Program-made: the position numbers and the translations under genes
Notes under the pieces: generated by a model
What the model was told of the DNA's origin: nothing
The model's database searches: none
Seen by the model: only the letters and a program-made list of their open reading frames with translations
DNA from: JAQBGV01 sp032128395
GTDB taxonomy: Bacteria; Planctomycetota; UBA8108; UBA1146
Assembly (NCBI GenBank): GCA_032128395.1
Contig: JAQBGV010000228.1
Coordinates: forward strand, 1-7,723
DNA: 7,723 nt
Reading direction: 5' to 3'
Shown here: positions 5,693 to 7,723 of the stretch, in pieces
Layout: every line of letters begins with the position of its first letter
How positions within the stretch are numbered: the first letter of the stretch is position 1

Positions 5693-6675
5693 GTGGTGGG
5701 AACGACGAGCAGCGGGTCGAGTCGCCCGCTCAGATTCGCATCGGGATCTCGTCCTGTCTCCTCGGCGACGAGGTCCGATTCGACGGCGGACACAAGAGGG
5801 ATCGGTTTATTACCGACACGCTCTCGCAATTCGTCACGTTCGTCCCGATGTGTCCCGAGATGGAGATCGGCCTCGGGAGCCCGCGGGAATCGATGCACCT
5901 CGCGACAATCGATGGGCAGATTCGGCTCGTCACGACCAAGACTCGGGAGGACTTGACCGATCGCATGACGAGCTACGCGCGGAGTCGCGTCGCACAGCTC
6001 CGAGAGATGAATCTCTGCGGATTCATCCTGAAGAAGGATTCTCCGAGCTGCGGCATGGAGCGAGTGAAGGTGTACGGAGCTCCCCGCACTCCTCCGGCGA
6101 AGAAGGGTCGGGGGCTGTTCTCCGCGGAACTCCTCGATCGCCACTCCGACCTTCCGATCGAAGAGGAAGGACGGCTCTGCGATCCTCGTCTGCGCGAAAA
6201 CTTCTTCGTGCGAGTCTTCGCGTACCGTCGGCTGCGGTCCCTCTTCGAGAAGGAGTGGCGCCTGGGAGACCTGGTCGCCTTCCACACCTCGGAGAAACTG
6301 TTGCTCCGCGCCCATGACCCCGTGGGCTACCGACGGCTGGGGAAGCTGGTCGCGCTCGCCGGTCAGCAGTCGCGCGAGGAAGTGGAGACCGCGTATCGTC
6401 AGGACTTCTCGTCCACCCTGCGAAAGCTCGCGACCACCCGGAAGATCACCGATGTCCTGCAGCACACCATCGGGTACCTCAAGAAGCACATCGATACCGC
6501 CGCACGCCACGAGCTCCTCAGCCATTTCGAGGACTACCGTCACGGACTCGTTCCGCTCGTCGTTCCCCTGACGCTGCTGCGTCACCACCTCCGCTATCAC
6601 CAGGTCTCCTATCTGCAGGGACAGACGTTCCTCGAGCCCCATCCGAAGGAGTTGATGCTCCGCAATCACGTATAG
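5689..6675 (+). CDS. DUF523-DUF1722 (TudS-YbgA) fusion, probable Fe-S thiouracil desulfurase
   Basis: A 328-residue two-domain protein. Residues about 16-160 are DUF523, the family of the thiouracil desulfidase TudS, which holds a [4Fe-4S] cluster on three Cys. The expected cysteines are present: C23 in SSCLLG, C55 in PMCPE and C121 in KKDSPSCG, with an additional C110. GGHKRD (33-38) and the PAKKGRGLF stretch also fit. Residues about 195-311 are DUF1722 (E. coli YbgA-like, LGDLVAFHTSEKLLLRAHDP), and the C-terminus PHPKELMLRNHV is the normal family end, so this gene is complete. The GTG start at 5689 overlaps the SDR stop (GTGA), follows a GGGGGGCGAG ribosome-binding stretch, and begins just before the DUF523 domain; the frame is open further upstream only as an overlap with the SDR gene. 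E. coli ybgA sits directly before phr, so its presence here with a photolyase is a conserved association. Activity on 4-thiouracil is inferred from the family. Confidence 0.92.
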   Translation: MSGGNDEQRVESPAQIRIGISSCLLGDEVRFDGGHKRDRFITDTLSQFVTFVPMCPEMEIGLGSPRESMHLATIDGQIRLVTTKTREDLTDRMTSYARSRVAQLREMNLCGFILKKDSPSCGMERVKVYGAPRTPPAKKGRGLFSAELLDRHSDLPIEEEGRLCDPRLRENFFVRVFAYRRLRSLFEKEWRLGDLVAFHTSEKLLLRAHDPVGYRRLGKLVALAGQQSREEVETAYRQDFSSTLRKLATTRKITDVLQHTIGYLKKHIDTAARHELLSHFEDYRHGLVPLVVPLTLLRHHLRYHQVSYLQGQTFLEPHPKELMLRNHV

Positions 6676-6827
6676 TCTTCTTCGCGGTGTTCCTGCTCGT
6701 GAGGGGTCTCGACCGACTTCAGCAGGAACCGCCGCCGCGCCCGAAGACGAAAGAGTGCTCGGAGTGTCGCATGCCCGTCCCCATCGCGGCGACGATGTGT
6801 GGGCATTGCACTTCGGACCTCGCCTGA
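6672..6827 (+). pseudogene. mscL: mscL remnant: C-terminal tail of large-conductance mechanosensitive channel
   Basis: Frame 3 reads IVFFAVFLLVRGLDRLQQ, the second half of MscL transmembrane helix 2 and its exit (compare IVAFAIFMAIKLINKL of E. coli MscL). A PPPRPKTK linker and a four-cysteine zinc-ribbon tail follow, CSEC...CGHCTSDL, ending at TGA 6825-6827. This ribbon tail is typical of many non-enterobacterial MscL proteins. The first helix, the periplasmic loop and the start of helix 2 are absent: similarity begins exactly where the TudS-YbgA gene stops (TAG 6673-6675) in the -1 frame, and there is no start codon or ribosome-binding site. It therefore cannot make a channel. It is a deletion or recombination scar, or a chimeric assembly join. 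Confidence 0.82.
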
Positions 6828-6859
6828 GCTCGATGATCGCGATCACGGATCGTTTCCTC

Positions 6860-6905
6860 GAGCCCCGGGCGTGGAGGGTGCGCCGCGCGGTGGACGGCCG
6901 GGCTC
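6860..6905. terminator. Imperfect GC-rich stem between convergent fragments
   Basis: GAGCCCcGG (6860-6868) can pair with CCGGGCTC (6898-6905) with one bulged C around a long loop that is itself GC-rich (GGGTGCGCCGCGCGGTGG). The 84-bp gap 6828-6911 lies between the ends of the mscL remnant and the convergent hydrolase fragment, where a terminator is expected. It has no T-run, so this is only a candidate. Confidence 0.2.
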
Positions 6906-6911
6906 CTCTGG

Positions 6912-7313
6912 TCAGTCCGGGGTCGTCTTGCCGCCTCCTCGGATCATCCGTGAATGCAGCAGGCCAGGATCGCGACGCCCCCGCCACGACTCGATCAGCG
7001 CATCGATCGACTCTTCGATCTTCCCCTCGTGGAAGGCGTCCCCATTGTGGGTCACGACGATCTTGCGCTTCTCGTCGAGTCTTTCGTCATCGATGAAGAC
7101 AGTGAACGCGTCGACATTCTCGGTCTCGATCTCGATCCGGTTCTTCTTGAGAATGCGCCCGCGGATTCTCGCGGAACGGGTCGCGTCGGTCCGATGGTCG
7201 ATGCGCAACCAGTGCTGCCGAGGGTGGTCATCACTGATGATCGTGTGCGTGACCTCCGGCGGATGGAGGATGCGCTTTCGAGGGGTGAGCCACTTCGACA
7301 CCTTCGTGAGCAT
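6912..7313 (-). CDS. C-terminal fragment of a hydrolase/esterase-peptidase type protein, likely 5'-truncated
   Basis: An open frame of 133 residues from an internal-looking ATG (7313) to TGA (6914-6912). Visible motifs are KWLTPRKRILHPPEVTH (7-23), HWLRIDH (34-40), KKNRIEIETENVDAFTVFID (57-76), LDEKRKIVVTHNG (79-91) and SWRGRRDPGLLHSRMI (109-124). This order resembles the beta-rich C-terminal domain found after an alpha/beta-hydrolase catalytic domain in large esterase/peptidase-like proteins, where the N-rich strand, vxVxxNG and the RxDPGL ending are typical. No catalytic Ser/His region is present. The frame stays open upstream to 7481, but the residues there look non-coding and overlap the opposite-strand transposase fragment, so the gene body seems cut at about 7313-7335. 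There is no clear ribosome-binding site before 7313. I treat it as a decaying or truncated gene; family placement is tentative. Confidence 0.6.
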   Translation of the reverse strand: MLTKVSKWLTPRKRILHPPEVTHTIISDDHPRQHWLRIDHRTDATRSARIRGRILKKNRIEIETENVDAFTVFIDDERLDEKRKIVVTHNGDAFHEGKIEESIDALIESWRGRRDPGLLHSRMIRGGGKTTPD

Positions 7314-7336
7314 CGGTCCGCAGCGGCGTCTTCCAT

Positions 7337-7360
7337 TCGATCCCCGTCGATCCCCGTCGA
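7337..7360 (+). repeat. 10-bp tandem duplication, 2.4 copies of TCGATCCCCG
   Basis: TCGATCCCCG occurs at 7337-7346 and 7347-7356, followed by a partial TCGA at 7357-7360. It sits precisely between the truncated hydrolase fragment and the first recognisable transposase codons. It could be a slippage product or a footprint of the rearrangement that joined them. Confidence 0.8.
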
Positions 7361-7723
7361 CGAGGCGACCGCGCGACTCCGCGCTCTCGAGCTCCCCTTC
7401 CGCGACGCCGTCCTCGACGCCTTCCTGCGCCGCGGCACCATCGACGACGACCGCGCCGACCTCCTGCGCTCCTGGGAGCACTCCGGCGCTCGGTCCACGC
7501 CGAGCGCGCCATCTCCGCCGACGACGACGCCGCGCTCACATCCATCTTGGAGTACTTCGCGCGGCCGGCGGTCTCCGAGCGGCGTCTCACGCATCTCGAC
7601 ACCGGCCTCGTCCACTACCAGGGGTTCTTTCCACCCCGGTCTCGGGCGCGACCACCAGCTCTGGACCGGCCTCGAGTTCCTCGCCCACCTCGTCCCCCAC
7701 ATCCAGCACCGCTACGAGTGCCG
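7356..7723 (+). pseudogene. IS91-like (Y2-type) transposase fragment, frameshifted, runs off window
   Basis: Middle-to-late part of a transposase of the IS91/IS801-like group (putative transposase family PF04986). Frame 3 from 7356 reads VDEATARLRALELPFRDAVL, then FLRRGTIDDDRADLLRSWEHSG; the WEHSGF element is characteristic. At 7488-7492 one base is missing and the reading moves to frame 2: VHAERAISADDDAALTS, LEYFARPAVSERRL (the LxYxARPP-type motif) and GLVHYQG. Near 7622-7631 one base is gained and frame 3 returns: HPGLGRDHQLWTGLEFLAHL, then VPHIQHRYEC to the window end. The N-terminal zinc-finger region is absent on the left and the catalytic C-terminal part would lie beyond the window. With two indels and a missing 5' end it is a dead element as written, although compensating sequencing errors near an end cannot be excluded. 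Confidence 0.7.

Noticed and set aside
6660..6680. Programmed -1 frameshift fusing TudS-YbgA to the MscL zinc-ribbon tail
   Set aside because: No X-XXY-YYZ slippery heptamer is present at the junction, and the YbgA-type C-terminus is already complete, so a scar or chimera is simpler.
5563..6987. 474-codon minus-strand open frame
   Set aside because: Antisense of the DUF523-DUF1722 gene and the mscL remnant; no recognisable domain.
7321..7702. Minus-strand frames at the right end, including the upstream part of the hydrolase frame
   Set aside because: They are antisense to recognisable transposase motifs (WEHSG, LEYFARP, LEFLAHL) and show no domain of their own.

Overview
The window is GC-rich (about two-thirds G+C by eye) with dense bacterial genes, many GTG starts and 4-bp start/stop overlaps. 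It reads as a chromosomal segment of a high-GC, probably environmental Gram-negative bacterium. Gene styles (ECF sigma with an RskA-type anti-sigma, a FAS1 protein, a zinc-ribbon MscL tail, and a hydrolase C-terminal domain of a kind I associate with Planctomycetota) make a planctomycete or a myxobacterium-like lineage a reasonable guess. The taxonomy is inference only.

Layout. Bases 2-320 hold the 3' end of a class II CPD photolyase, broken by an apparent single-base insertion in a G-run. Next comes a regulatory pair: an ECF sigma factor (487-1053) translationally coupled to a one-pass membrane anti-sigma factor with an RskA-type C-terminal domain (1050-1889). A convergent minus-strand gene (2619-2026) encodes a probable envelope protein with a thioredoxin-like fold but no CXXC, resembling the ATP10/AhpC-TSA group. 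Divergent from it, 2753-4045 encodes an unusual FAS1-helical-CIA30 fusion. Then follow an atypical SDR with a C-terminal DUF2867 domain (4175-5692) and, overlapping it by 4 bp, a DUF523-DUF1722 (TudS-YbgA) protein (5689-6675).

Right end. From about 6672 to 7723 the sequence is a patchwork of broken genes. There is a 5'-truncated mscL tail starting exactly at the stop codon of the TudS-YbgA gene, the C-terminal part of a hydrolase/peptidase-type gene on the minus strand, and a frameshifted IS91-like transposase fragment running off the window. A 10-bp tandem duplication marks the junction.

How it may work together. Photolyase, DUF2867-SDR and DUF523/DUF1722 genes are known companions in bacterial light/photo-oxidative stress loci (E. 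coli has ybgA-phr; related sets occur in RpoE-ChrR type regulons). FAS1 proteins are known targets of the mycobacterial SigK-RskA pair. The segment therefore looks like a compact envelope/light-stress module: a membrane anti-sigma releases the ECF factor, which may drive DNA photorepair, a secreted FAS1-CIA30 protein, an NAD(P)-binding protein and an Fe-S thiobase desulfurase. No promoter motif shared by these genes could be established by eye, so co-regulation is inferred from gene order only.
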